DNA of 64,000 bases from Betaproteobacteria bacterium (GTDB lineage Bacteria > Pseudomonadota > Gammaproteobacteria > Burkholderiales > Usitatibacteraceae): NCBI GenBank assembly GCA_016708825.1, contig JADJEZ010000013.1, positions 53,861 to 117,860 on the forward strand, given 5' to 3'. Below, piece by piece: positions 45,449 to 53,346 of this stretch (positions are counted from its first letter, which is position 1; every line of letters starts with the position of its first letter). The translations under genes were made by a program, and so were the position numbers. Under the pieces are notes generated by a model. That model ran no database searches and had not been told where the DNA came from. It worked only from the letters and a program-made list of their open reading frames with translations.

Positions 45449-45999
45449 TCAGGGTGTCGAATTGCCGCTGGATTCCGCCCTCCATCGCCTGAACAGCCAG
45501 GCCACCGCCCCGACGATGAGCGCCAAGGCCAGCGCGCGCGTGAGGCCGGCTACCTGAGTTTCCCGGTGCAGGACGCCCCAGCGGCTGAAGATCTCCGCCC
45601 AGTCGTGATCGCCGCCTCCGGCCAGCGGCAAGGCCTGGACGCGGGCGTCGGCCATGTAGCGGCCGACGTTGAGCAGGCTCTCGCCCAGCCACACGGCACC
45701 GGCCGCCACTCCCGCCGTATGCCCGGACCGGGCGAAATGCACGGCCACGGCAAGCGGAAACGCGAGCTGGAAGATCGTTCCTCCATAGACACTTGCGCGA
45801 TGGCTGAACAATCCGACCAGGGGTGGCCGGCCTCGTGGATGGCGAGGTTCGCGCTGTCGAGAATCGGTACCCAGGCGTCCCCGCCGAAACAGTGGAAAGC
45901 CAGGCTTGCCCCCGCGAACGCCACCACGGCGATGAGGGATGGCAGGGTGACGGGAACTGTGCCGCTTTCGTCGGGCTGCGCTGTAGGACGGTCGATCAT
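45449..45999 (-). CDS. Membrane protein with HEAGH motif, M50-like (one frameshift)
   Basis: About 183 residues. It starts MIDRPTAQPDESGTVPVTLP. The first hydrophobic segment is followed by DSANLAIHEAGHP, a zinc-metalloprotease-type HExxH motif at the membrane. The frame breaks at about 45815. The rest, SVYGGTIFQLAFPLAVAVHF, WLGESLLNVGRYMADARVQA and DHDWAEIFSRWGVLHRE, is in the next frame and ends at 45449. The N/DxxD-like second zinc ligand of M50 proteases could be in the DHDW segment, but this is not certain. A Fur-like box lies 13 bases upstream of the start. The function is unknown and may relate to metal supply. Confidence 0.65.
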
Positions 46000-46011
46000 G
46001 GTTTTTGGTTA

Positions 46012-46029
46012 TCTATCATTATCATTATG
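46012..46029 (-). promoter_or_regulatory. Candidate Fur box before the HEAGH membrane protein gene
   Basis: On the minus strand the sequence reads CATAATGATAATGATAGA, which is three consecutive hexamers close to the Fur (NATAAT)3 model: 5, 6 and 4 matches to GATAAT. It lies 13-30 bases upstream of the start at 45999 in an AT-rich island within GC-rich DNA. Zur or another Fur-family protein is equally possible. Confidence 0.5.
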
Positions 46030-46050
46030 TTACATCGTATATCTAATGTA

Positions 46051-49000
46051 TCAATGGAAGTCATGGCTTGCGGTTTTCAGCTCCCCCAGCAACCGGCTCA
46101 GATCCTCGAACCGCCTCGCCAGGACATGCACCACGAGGCCCTGCTTCTGGACCTGTCCGCCCACCGCGAGCAGCCGGGAGCCCAGGATCGGACGGCGGTT
46201 CTTCTCGACCAGGTCGCTCCAGACCACGAGGTTCACGTAGCCTGTCTCGTCCTCCAGTGTCACGAACAGCACCCCGCTCGCGGTGGCCGGCCGTTGCCGG
46301 CACGTGACGATACCGGAGGTGCGGATCCATTCCCCATGGCGGGCGGCGCTGACCTCCTCGGCCGTGCGCAACCCCCGGGTTTTCAGGCGACCCCGCAGGA
46401 TGGCGAGCGGATGACGTCGCAGGGTGAGCCCCAGGCAGGCGTAGTCGCCTGCGACCTCCTGCCCTTCGGTCGGCGCCTCCAGGTTCGCCGCGGCAACCTC
46501 CTCGCCCGCCGGTATCGCCAGCCGCGTAGCCGTATCGACCGCCAGGGTCGACCAGAGGGCTTCGCGACGGTGCCCGGCCAAGGTGGCGAGCGCATCTGCC
46601 CTGGCCAGGCTGGCGAGGTCGGATTTCTCCAGGCTCGCACGGCGGGCGAGATCCTCAACGGATATGAAAAGCATTTCTTTTCGGGCTATTACGATTAGTT
46701 TCGAAGATTCCACTTTAAGTCCTGACACCCTCCCCAATCCCAGCCGGATCCCGGGCTCCCCCAGCGATCCGCGCTCCAGCGTGCTGTCGACCTCGCTCGC
46801 CAGGACGTCCACCGGGTACACCTCGACGCCGTGCCGGCGGGCGTCCTGGACGATCTGCGACGGGCTGTAGAAACCGAGGGGCTGGCTGTTCAGGAGCGCG
46901 CAGGCGAAAGCAGCCGGCTCGTGGCGCTTGAGCCAGCAGGAGACATAGACCAGGAGTGCGAAGCTCGCGGCGTGGGATTCCGGAAAGCCGTACTCGCCAA
47001 AGCCTTGAATCTGCTGGTAGATCTGCTCGGCATAGGCCTGCGCATAGCCGCGTTCGCGCATCCCCGCCACGAGCTTTTCGCGGAAGGGCTCGATCCCGCC
47101 GCGACGGCGCCAGGCGGCCATGGCCCGGCGCAGCCGGTCGGCCTCGCCGGGCGTGAAGCCGGCGGCGACCACCGCGAGCTGCATCACCTGTTCCTGGAAG
47201 ATGGACACGCCGAGGGTGCGCTCGAGCACTCCCCGCACCGCCTCGCTGGGATAGGAAACCGCCTCGAGGCCCTGCCGCCGCCGCAGGTAGGGGTGGACCA
47301 TGCCGCCCATGATCGGGCCGGGCCGGACGATCGCCACCTCGATCACGAGGTCGTAGAAGCAGGCGGGCTTCAACCTCGGGAGCATCGACATCTGCGCCCG
47401 CGACTCGATCTGGAAGACGCCGATGGTGTCGGCGCGCTGGGCCATCTCGTAGACCGCCGGGTCCTCCGCGGGAATGGAGGCCATCGTGAGGGCCGTTCCC
47501 CGGAAGCCGTTCACCAGGTCGATGGCGCGACGGATGCAGGAGAGCATCCCGAGGCCCAGGACATCGACCTTGAGGAGGCCGAGGGCGTCCAGGTCGTCCT
47601 TGTCCCACTGGATGACGGTGCGATCCGGCATGGCCGCGTTTTCCACCGGCACCAGGCGCGAGAGCCGGCGGTTGTCGATCACGAAGCCGCCGGGATGCTG
47701 GGACAGGTGCCGCGGGAAGCCGACCAGCTCCGCCGTGAGCTCCACCACCTGCCGCAGGAGCCGGTTCCCGGGGTCGAAACCGGCTTCCGCGAGGCGCGTC
47801 TTCAGGGCGTCGCGGTCGTCCCACCACGAAAGCGACTTGGCGAGGAGATCCACCTGGTCGAGCGACAGTCCGAGCGCCTTGCCGACGTCGCGCAGGGCGC
47901 TTTTGGGCTGGTAGGTGATGACCACCGCCGTGAGCGCGGCCCGCTCCCGCCCGTACTTTCCGTAGAGGTACTGGATGACCTCCTCGCGGCGCTGGTGCTC
48001 GAAGTCGACGTCGATGTCGGGGGGCTCGTTTCTCTCCCGGGAGATGAAGCGCTCGAAGAGGACCGACATGCGGCCCGGATCCACCTCGGTGATGCCCAGG
48101 CAGTAGCAGACGGCGGAATTGGCCGCCGACCCGCGCCCCTGGCAGAGGATGCCCCGGGAGCGCGCGAAGACCACGATGTCGTGCACCGTGAGGAAGAAGG
48201 GCTCGTAGCCCATCTCCGCGATGAGGCGCAGCTCGTGCTCGACGGTGGCGGCCACGGATGCGGGCGGGCCTGCCGGATAGCGGCGCGCGAGCCCCTCGAA
48301 GGCGAGCGCCCGCAGGTGCGAGGTGGGCGTATCGCCCGCAGGCACCAGCTCGCGGGGATACTCGTAGCGGATCTCGTCGAGCGAAAAGGCGCAGCGCGCG
48401 GCGATGTCGAGCGTGGCCGCCAGGAATCGCGGCGGGTGGATTGCCGCGACCCTGCCGATGGGCCGCAGGTAGCGCTCCCCGTTGGGCTGCAGGCGCCTGC
48501 CGGCCTGGGAGACGGGCACGCGAAGGCGGATGGCGGCCAGGACATCCTGCAGGCGCTTGCGGCGGCGCCGATGCATGTGCACGTCGCCGGTTGCAACGAG
48601 CGGGAGGCGAAGGCGATCGCCCAGTGCGGCCAGGGCCTCGATTCGCGCTGCATCGCCGGGCCCCTTGTGCAGTTCGACCGCGATCCATGCCCTGCCCGGG
48701 AAGCGCGCATCGAGCCAGGCCCCCTCCTCCGCGCTCGGTTCCATCGCCGGCAGCCAGAGCGCGAGAAGACCCTCGGTCGCGGCGGGAAAATCATTGCGCG
48801 CGAGGCGGTATTCGCCTTTGGGCGCCGCCCGCCGGGCGCGCGTGATCAACCCGCAAAGCGATTCATACCCGGAGAGCGTTTGCGCGAGCAGGACGAGCCC
48901 GAGCCCGCAGGCCAGGCGAAACTCCGAGCCGACGAGGAGACGGATGCCGGCGTCTCTCGCGGCGAGGTGCGCGCGCACGATGCCCGACACGGAGCATTCG

Positions 49001-49125
49001 TCCGTGATGGCGAGCGCCGCGTAGCCGAGCTGGGCGGCGCGGTGGACGAGTTCCTCCGGATCCGACGCGCCGCGCAGGAAGGTGTAGTTGGAGACGCAAT
49101 GCAGCTCCGCGTAGCCGGGCGCCAT
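46051..49125 (-). CDS. dnaE2: Error-prone DNA polymerase III alpha subunit DnaE2 (ImuC)
   Basis: 1024 residues from the ATG at 49125, the usual DnaE2 length. The PHP domain starts YAELHCVSNYTFLRGASDPE. The polymerase core has LCQGRGSAANSAVCYCLGIT, NEPPDIDVDFEHQRREEVIQ (catalytic DxD) and FGEYGFPESHAASFALLVYV. The OB domain near the end has GIVTCRQRPATASGVLFVTL. It is the translesion polymerase of the SOS mutasome and works with ImuB. It is the last gene of lexA-imuA-imuB-dnaE2. One oddity is a short AT-rich patch at about 46660-46725 that encodes a normal-looking segment. Confidence 0.95.
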   Translation of the reverse strand: MAPGYAELHCVSNYTFLRGASDPEELVHRAAQLGYAALAITDECSVSGIVRAHLAARDAGIRLLVGSEFRLACGLGLVLLAQTLSGYESLCGLITRARRAAPKGEYRLARNDFPAATEGLLALWLPAMEPSAEEGAWLDARFPGRAWIAVELHKGPGDAARIEALAALGDRLRLPLVATGDVHMHRRRRKRLQDVLAAIRLRVPVSQAGRRLQPNGERYLRPIGRVAAIHPPRFLAATLDIAARCAFSLDEIRYEYPRELVPAGDTPTSHLRALAFEGLARRYPAGPPASVAATVEHELRLIAEMGYEPFFLTVHDIVVFARSRGILCQGRGSAANSAVCYCLGITEVDPGRMSVLFERFISRERNEPPDIDVDFEHQRREEVIQYLYGKYGRERAALTAVVITYQPKSALRDVGKALGLSLDQVDLLAKSLSWWDDRDALKTRLAEAGFDPGNRLLRQVVELTAELVGFPRHLSQHPGGFVIDNRRLSRLVPVENAAMPDRTVIQWDKDDLDALGLLKVDVLGLGMLSCIRRAIDLVNGFRGTALTMASIPAEDPAVYEMAQRADTIGVFQIESRAQMSMLPRLKPACFYDLVIEVAIVRPGPIMGGMVHPYLRRRQGLEAVSYPSEAVRGVLERTLGVSIFQEQVMQLAVVAAGFTPGEADRLRRAMAAWRRRGGIEPFREKLVAGMRERGYAQAYAEQIYQQIQGFGEYGFPESHAASFALLVYVSCWLKRHEPAAFACALLNSQPLGFYSPSQIVQDARRHGVEVYPVDVLASEVDSTLERGSLGEPGIRLGLGRVSGLKVESSKLIVIARKEMLFISVEDLARRASLEKSDLASLARADALATLAGHRREALWSTLAVDTATRLAIPAGEEVAAANLEAPTEGQEVAGDYACLGLTLRRHPLAILRGRLKTRGLRTAEEVSAARHGEWIRTSGIVTCRQRPATASGVLFVTLEDETGYVNLVVWSDLVEKNRRPILGSRLLAVGGQVQKQGLVVHVLARRFEDLSRLLGELKTASHDFH

Positions 49126-49141
49126 GGTCGTCGGCCCGGCT

Positions 49142-50587
49142 TCACGCGAAGAGGCCGTGCAGGTACCACGCGTCGGGGTCTCGGCGTTCCCGGTAGACCC
49201 AGACCGTTTCACCGGCGGGATTGGCTGCCACGAAATAATCGCGGCTCACGGGCTCGCCGTCCCACCAGCCGGTCTCGATGCGCTCCGGGCCGGCGATGAG
49301 CGCGAGCGCCCCCTGGTACGCGGGGCCATCGGGCCCGGCCACGAGCCGCTGGGGGCGATTCAGGAGCCATGCCGGGCGCGCGCCGCCGTCGAAGCTTGCA
49401 CGGGACGGGGCGGCGGGCTGGCTCTTCCAGCCGCGCTCGGGGCGGTGATCGTCGGCGAGCGCGATGCCGAAGACCCTGCCCGGCCCGAGCCTTGCCGCAA
49501 GGCGCTCGAGCAGGCGCGCACGCCCCACGGCGCGTTCCTCACGGCCGGGAAGCCAGGTTCCCTCCCTGGGAGAGAAGGGCAACAGGCGGTCGGCGGCGAG
49601 ACGCAGGCCGATGGTGGGTGCCTCGAGTGCCAGCCGGCCCAGCTTTTCACGGGCGATCGAGAGGATGAACTCGGCTTCGCGCTCCGGCGAAGCGAAGGAA
49701 AGGGCCAGGCGCGTGTGGCGCTTGCCTGCGTGCTCGAGGTGCAGGTCGAGCGTGAGAACGCCCGCGCCGCGCCCGCGCAGGGTGCCTTCCATCTCCGCCA
49801 GCAGCCGCCGAAGCGGGAAGAGGATCGCCTCCACGCCCTCCGCCTCGGCGGGAAGCTCCAGCCGTGCCCGGTAGCGCGCGGGCGCCACGTGGGCAAGCCG
49901 CGGATCGGGAACGCGCCCCGCCAGGCGATCGAGCATGGCGAGCGCCTCCGGGCCGAAGCGCTGCGAGAAGCCCCCGCGCGGAAGCCCGAGCGCGTCCTTG
50001 ACGCGCACGATGCCCAAGTCGGCGAGGAGGTCGAGCGTTCGTCCCGGCCATTCGAGCAGGAAAAGCGGAAGGTCTGCGAGACGCGCGGGCAATTCGGGGA
50101 GCGTCGTGCAGCTTCGCACCGGGATGCCGCGTGCTTCCGCCCGCGCGAAGGCACGCGCGGCAAGCGGGGTGGGCGCAATGCCGAGTGTTGCCCGCAGGCC
50201 CAGCGCGCGAACCCCGTCGCGCAGGACCGCGAGGAGCCTGGCGAGGCCGCCGAAGAGCTTCAGGCTCGCGGCGACCTCGAGCAGGAGCCCGCTCGGCTCT
50301 ATGGAAACCGCAGGGGTGAACTGTGCGGCCCAGCCCGCGAGGCGCTCGAGCGCCTGCCTTTCGGCGACCGTATCGCGGCCGATGCATCGGAGGTCGTTCG
50401 CGAGGACCTTGGCTGCCGCGACAGCCATGCCTTCCCGCACACCCGCCTCGCGCGCTGCCGCATTGGCACAAGCGACCACCGGGCGCTGCTCGGGACCCTC
50501 GCCGATGACGAGGGGAATCGGCGCCTGCTGCGCGCGCTCCACCAGCTGCAGAGGCAATGCGGGCAGTTCGAGCGCGACCCAGAGCAT
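49142..50587 (-). CDS. imuB: ImuB, inactive Y-family polymerase of the SOS mutasome
   Basis: 481 residues. MLWVALELPALPLQLVERAQ opens the Y-family fold, and the catalytic acidic residues of true Y polymerases are not evident. Helix-hairpin-helix and little-finger regions follow (LADLGIVRVKDALGLPRGGF). The C-terminus has YFVAANPAGETVWVYRERRD and ends WYLHGLFA, the conserved ImuB end. ImuB is thought to bridge the beta clamp, ImuA and DnaE2. It starts 10 bases after imuA and ends 16 bases before dnaE2. Confidence 0.93.
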   Translation of the reverse strand: MLWVALELPALPLQLVERAQQAPIPLVIGEGPEQRPVVACANAAAREAGVREGMAVAAAKVLANDLRCIGRDTVAERQALERLAGWAAQFTPAVSIEPSGLLLEVAASLKLFGGLARLLAVLRDGVRALGLRATLGIAPTPLAARAFARAEARGIPVRSCTTLPELPARLADLPLFLLEWPGRTLDLLADLGIVRVKDALGLPRGGFSQRFGPEALAMLDRLAGRVPDPRLAHVAPARYRARLELPAEAEGVEAILFPLRRLLAEMEGTLRGRGAGVLTLDLHLEHAGKRHTRLALSFASPEREAEFILSIAREKLGRLALEAPTIGLRLAADRLLPFSPREGTWLPGREERAVGRARLLERLAARLGPGRVFGIALADDHRPERGWKSQPAAPSRASFDGGARPAWLLNRPQRLVAGPDGPAYQGALALIAGPERIETGWWDGEPVSRDYFVAANPAGETVWVYRERRDPDAWYLHGLFA

Positions 50588-50596
50588 GGAAGCCGC

Positions 50597-51333
50597 TCAG
50601 GCCGGAACGCGGACGGCGTGGCGGGCGATGGCCAGGACGTTGATGGGAACCGAGGCGACGACGGGATCGGCGCCGCTTGCCGGGCGAACCTGCCTGCCCC
50701 CGCCCTTCCCCGGACGGCCGGGAATGCGGATCTCCAGCGGGTGCGCAAGCGGCGGGCCGCGGCGCTTCGGAAGGGAGACGGACAACCGGCCCTCGTGTTG
50801 CGTGACGAGAACGCGAAGCTGGGCGGGAGTGGCCAATGCCGCATCGCTTGCGGGACGAAACAGCACGGCGAGCGTGCGCCCGGACTCCGCGGCCATCTGC
50901 AGGCGCCGAAGCCAGGCATAGCCGGTCTTCCCGGGCAGCCAGAAAGAGCCGCCCCGCACGCACCCGAGCGAAGCGCCTGGTCGGCTGACCAGAGCGCATC
51001 CTCGGCCGATGCGGGGCGGACCACCAGGCAAGCGTCGAGCGGCACGCCGGCCGAAGCCAGCGCGGGCGCGTAGGGAAGGTGCGGAGGATTGATCCAGGCG
51101 ATGGCGCTGCCCTCCCGCGCCAGGCCCCTGAGCGCGCCGAAGAGGAGCGACACCTCCCCGATGCCCGAGCCTTCGTGGAGGATTTCCGTGAGGGCCCCGC
51201 GCGGCCATCCGCCGCCGGGCAGCTCCGTATCCAGGCGTGCGTGGCCCGAGGGGATGCCCGCAGGCGCCGCTCTGTCCATCTCCCCCGCGCGCCAGACGCC
51301 GGGAAACCTGGCGGGATCGACGATCGCATTCAC
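50597..51333 (-). CDS. imuA: ImuA, translesion synthesis-associated RecA-like protein (one frameshift)
   Basis: About 245 residues. GIPSGHARLDTELPGGGWPR and GALTEILHEGSGIGEVSLLF are the ImuA opening with its RecA-like fold. The frame is lost near 50955. The rest, GSFWLPGKTGYAWLRRLQMA, TLAVLFRPASDAALATPAQL and KRRGPPLAHPLEIRIPGRPG, follows in another frame, ending at 50597. The ATG overlaps the lexA stop (ATGA). ImuA supports DnaE2/ImuB-dependent mutagenesis and is expected to be LexA-repressed. Confidence 0.88.
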
Positions 51334-51971
51334 GAGTGCGTGACCTTGCGCGCGCGCGGCGGCTGGGCGAGCCCCGCCGAGAGGTTGCGGATCACGCCGA
51401 CGGCGATCCCCTCGATCTCGAGCGGGTCGCGGGTGAGGTCGAGGTGGAGGGTCTGGAAGTCCGGGTTGGCGGGAACGAGTTCGGCCTTCATCCCGCGAAG
51501 CTTGAGGCGCTTTACGGTGACATCGCTGCCCAGGCGCGCCACGACGAGCTGGCCGTTCCTGGCCACGCTGGTGCGGTGGACGACCAGCCAGTCTCCATCG
51601 AGGATGCCTTCGTCCCGCATGCTCAGGCCCCGCACCTGCAGCAGGTAATCGGCCCGGGGAGTGAAGAGCGAGGGATCCACCGGGTAGCGGCCCAGCAGGT
51701 TCTCGATGGCGAGCACGGGACTGCCGGCAGCGACCCGGCCCACGAGTGGAAGCCCGGCCTCCTCCAGCAGGCGGATGCCGCGGGCGGCATTGGGAACGAG
51801 CGCGATGGCGCCCTTGGCGGCGAGTGCGAGAAGGTGCTTCTGCACCCCGTTGGTGGACGTGAGGCCGAAGGCCCGGGCCAGTTCAGGCCGCGTGGGGGGG
51901 CGCCCCTCCTGCGCGAGATGGGTGCGGATGAAGTCGAGGATTTCGGCCTGGCGGGCGGTGATTTCCAGCAT
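51330..51971 (-). CDS. lexA: LexA repressor
   Basis: 213 residues. The winged helix domain has RQAEILDFIRTHLAQEGRPP and RAFGLTSTNGVQKHLLALAA. The self-cleavage site is Ala82-Gly83 (VAAGSPVLA). The catalytic dyad is Ser117 (GLSMRDEGILDGD) and Lys154 (VTVKRLK). It represses SOS genes until RecA filaments trigger its self-cleavage. It heads the lexA-imuA-imuB-dnaE2 operon, an arrangement in which the linked LexA often recognises its own operator type. The start codon lies directly against a palindromic operator. Confidence 0.95.
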   Translation of the reverse strand: MLEITARQAEILDFIRTHLAQEGRPPTRPELARAFGLTSTNGVQKHLLALAAKGAIALVPNAARGIRLLEEAGLPLVGRVAAGSPVLAIENLLGRYPVDPSLFTPRADYLLQVRGLSMRDEGILDGDWLVVHRTSVARNGQLVVARLGSDVTVKRLKLRGMKAELVPANPDFQTLHLDLTRDPLEIEGIAVGVIRNLSAGLAQPPRARKVTHS

Positions 51972-52008
51972 GGTGAAAACATTATCACCTACCGGTTCCC
52001 GCGCGCAA
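51972..52008 (-). promoter_or_regulatory. lexA operon promoter and palindromic operator
   Basis: GGTGA-N8-TCACC (51972-51989) is a perfect inverted repeat ending one base before the lexA ATG. On the minus strand it overlaps a GATAAT -10 (51986-51981), with TTGCGC (52008-52003) 16 bases further upstream as a weak -35. Initiation 6-8 bases after this -10 would give an almost leaderless mRNA. It is a plausible autoregulatory LexA site, unlike the E. coli CTGT-N8-ACAG box. Confidence 0.5.
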
Positions 52009-52116
52009 GCCCCCCCGAGACGGACGGCCACCGAGCGCGATGGCTTACAATCCGCTGCTCATGCAACGCCGCCACGACGACAAGCTCCGGACCCCGCCCG
52101 CCACGGAGCGCGCCCC

Positions 52117-53346
52117 TTGAGCCGCAACCTCTTCCGGCAGGAAGCAATCGACGCCCAGCGCGAGAAGTACCTGGGCGAGACCACGCTCGCCCGCCCCGTC
52201 GCCTACTGGGTCTACACGCTGCTTGCCGCGGCCATCGCCGTGCTGCTGCTCGCCGTGGCCATCTGGGGGGAATACACCCGCCGCGAGCGCGTGGAAGGCC
52301 ACCTCGCCCTGGACGTGGGTGCGGCCCGCGTGCTGATCACCGACCCCGGGCGGGTCTCCGAGCTCCTCATCAAGGAGGGTGACGAGGTGAAGGCCGGCGA
52401 CCCCATCGCCAAGATCACCTACGACCGCTCCACCGCCGAGACTTCCGCGACCGAACTCGCCAGCCGCAAGCTGCTGCTCGAGCGCGAGCAGTCGCAGGTG
52501 AAGGAACTGGGCGAGCAGCAGGTGGCGCAAACGAGGAAGCGCGTGAAGGACCTGGCGGGGGAACTCGTCCAGGCCGACCGCGAGATCCGGCTCCAGGAGA
52601 CGCGCGTGAAGAGCGCGCGCGAGCAGGCCACGCGTTTCCAGCAGCTCGCCGGCGAGAAGTTCGTCTCCGACCTGGTCGCCAAGCAGAAGCAGGACGAGGT
52701 GACGGAGCAGGAGATCAAGCTGCAGGCGCTCAGGCGCGCGCGTTCGCAGCTCGACCGGGATCTCTCCGCCACGAAGATGGAGGAGCCCTCGATCCAGCTC
52801 CGCTCCAGCGGGCAGGTCGACCAGGTGGCGCGGCAGCTCTCCGAGCTGCAGGAAAGCCTCGCGAGCGCCGAGGCGAAGCGCGAAACCGTCATCAAGGCCC
52901 CCGTGAGCGGCACCGTCACCAACATAGCTGTCGTGAAGGGCCAGTCCGTGCCGGCCGACACGCCGCTCGCGACCGTGCTTCCGGCCGGCAGCGGCCTTCA
53001 CGTCGAGCTTCTCGTCCCGTCGCGCGCGATCGGGTTCATCGCCAAGGAACAAAATGTGGTCCTGCGCTACGAAGCCTTCCCCCACGAGCGCTTCGGCCAG
53101 TACAAGGGGACGGTGTCGGAAATCAGCCGCAACGTCTGGGTGCCGGGTGACAAGATCGGGCCGCTGACCGTGAAGGAGCCCGTCTACCGGGTGGACGTGA
53201 AGCTCGAACGACAGAGCGTGTCGGCGCTGGGCAACGAAATCCCGCTGCGCCCCGGCATGCTCGTGAACGCGGACATCCTCCTCGAGCGCCGCACCCTCCT
53301 CGAGTGGCTCTTCGAACCGGTGCTGCAGCTTCGGGGAAGGCTCTGA
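52117..53346 (+). CDS. HlyD-family periplasmic adaptor of a peptide exporter
   Basis: About 409 residues from a TTG at 52117. A single transmembrane segment (VYTLLAAAIAVLLLAVAIWG) is followed by the barrel/lipoyl part (VLITDPGRVSELLIKEGDEV). A long coiled coil lies at about residues 110-260 (RKLLLEREQSQVKELGEQQV). The second lipoyl half is APVSGTVTNIAVVKGQSVPA, and the C-terminus is typical of CvaA/HlyD adaptors. It links the inner-membrane ABC exporter to an outer-membrane TolC channel, which is not in this window. An ATG at 52061 opens MQRRHDDKLRTPPATERAP, which stops exactly at the TTG. A one-base error in the C run at 52113-52116 would make it the true N-terminus. The stop overlaps the exporter start (TGATG). 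Confidence 0.88.
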   Translation: MSRNLFRQEAIDAQREKYLGETTLARPVAYWVYTLLAAAIAVLLLAVAIWGEYTRRERVEGHLALDVGAARVLITDPGRVSELLIKEGDEVKAGDPIAKITYDRSTAETSATELASRKLLLEREQSQVKELGEQQVAQTRKRVKDLAGELVQADREIRLQETRVKSAREQATRFQQLAGEKFVSDLVAKQKQDEVTEQEIKLQALRRARSQLDRDLSATKMEEPSIQLRSSGQVDQVARQLSELQESLASAEAKRETVIKAPVSGTVTNIAVVKGQSVPADTPLATVLPAGSGLHVELLVPSRAIGFIAKEQNVVLRYEAFPHERFGQYKGTVSEISRNVWVPGDKIGPLTVKEPVYRVDVKLERQSVSALGNEIPLRPGMLVNADILLERRTLLEWLFEPVLQLRGRL

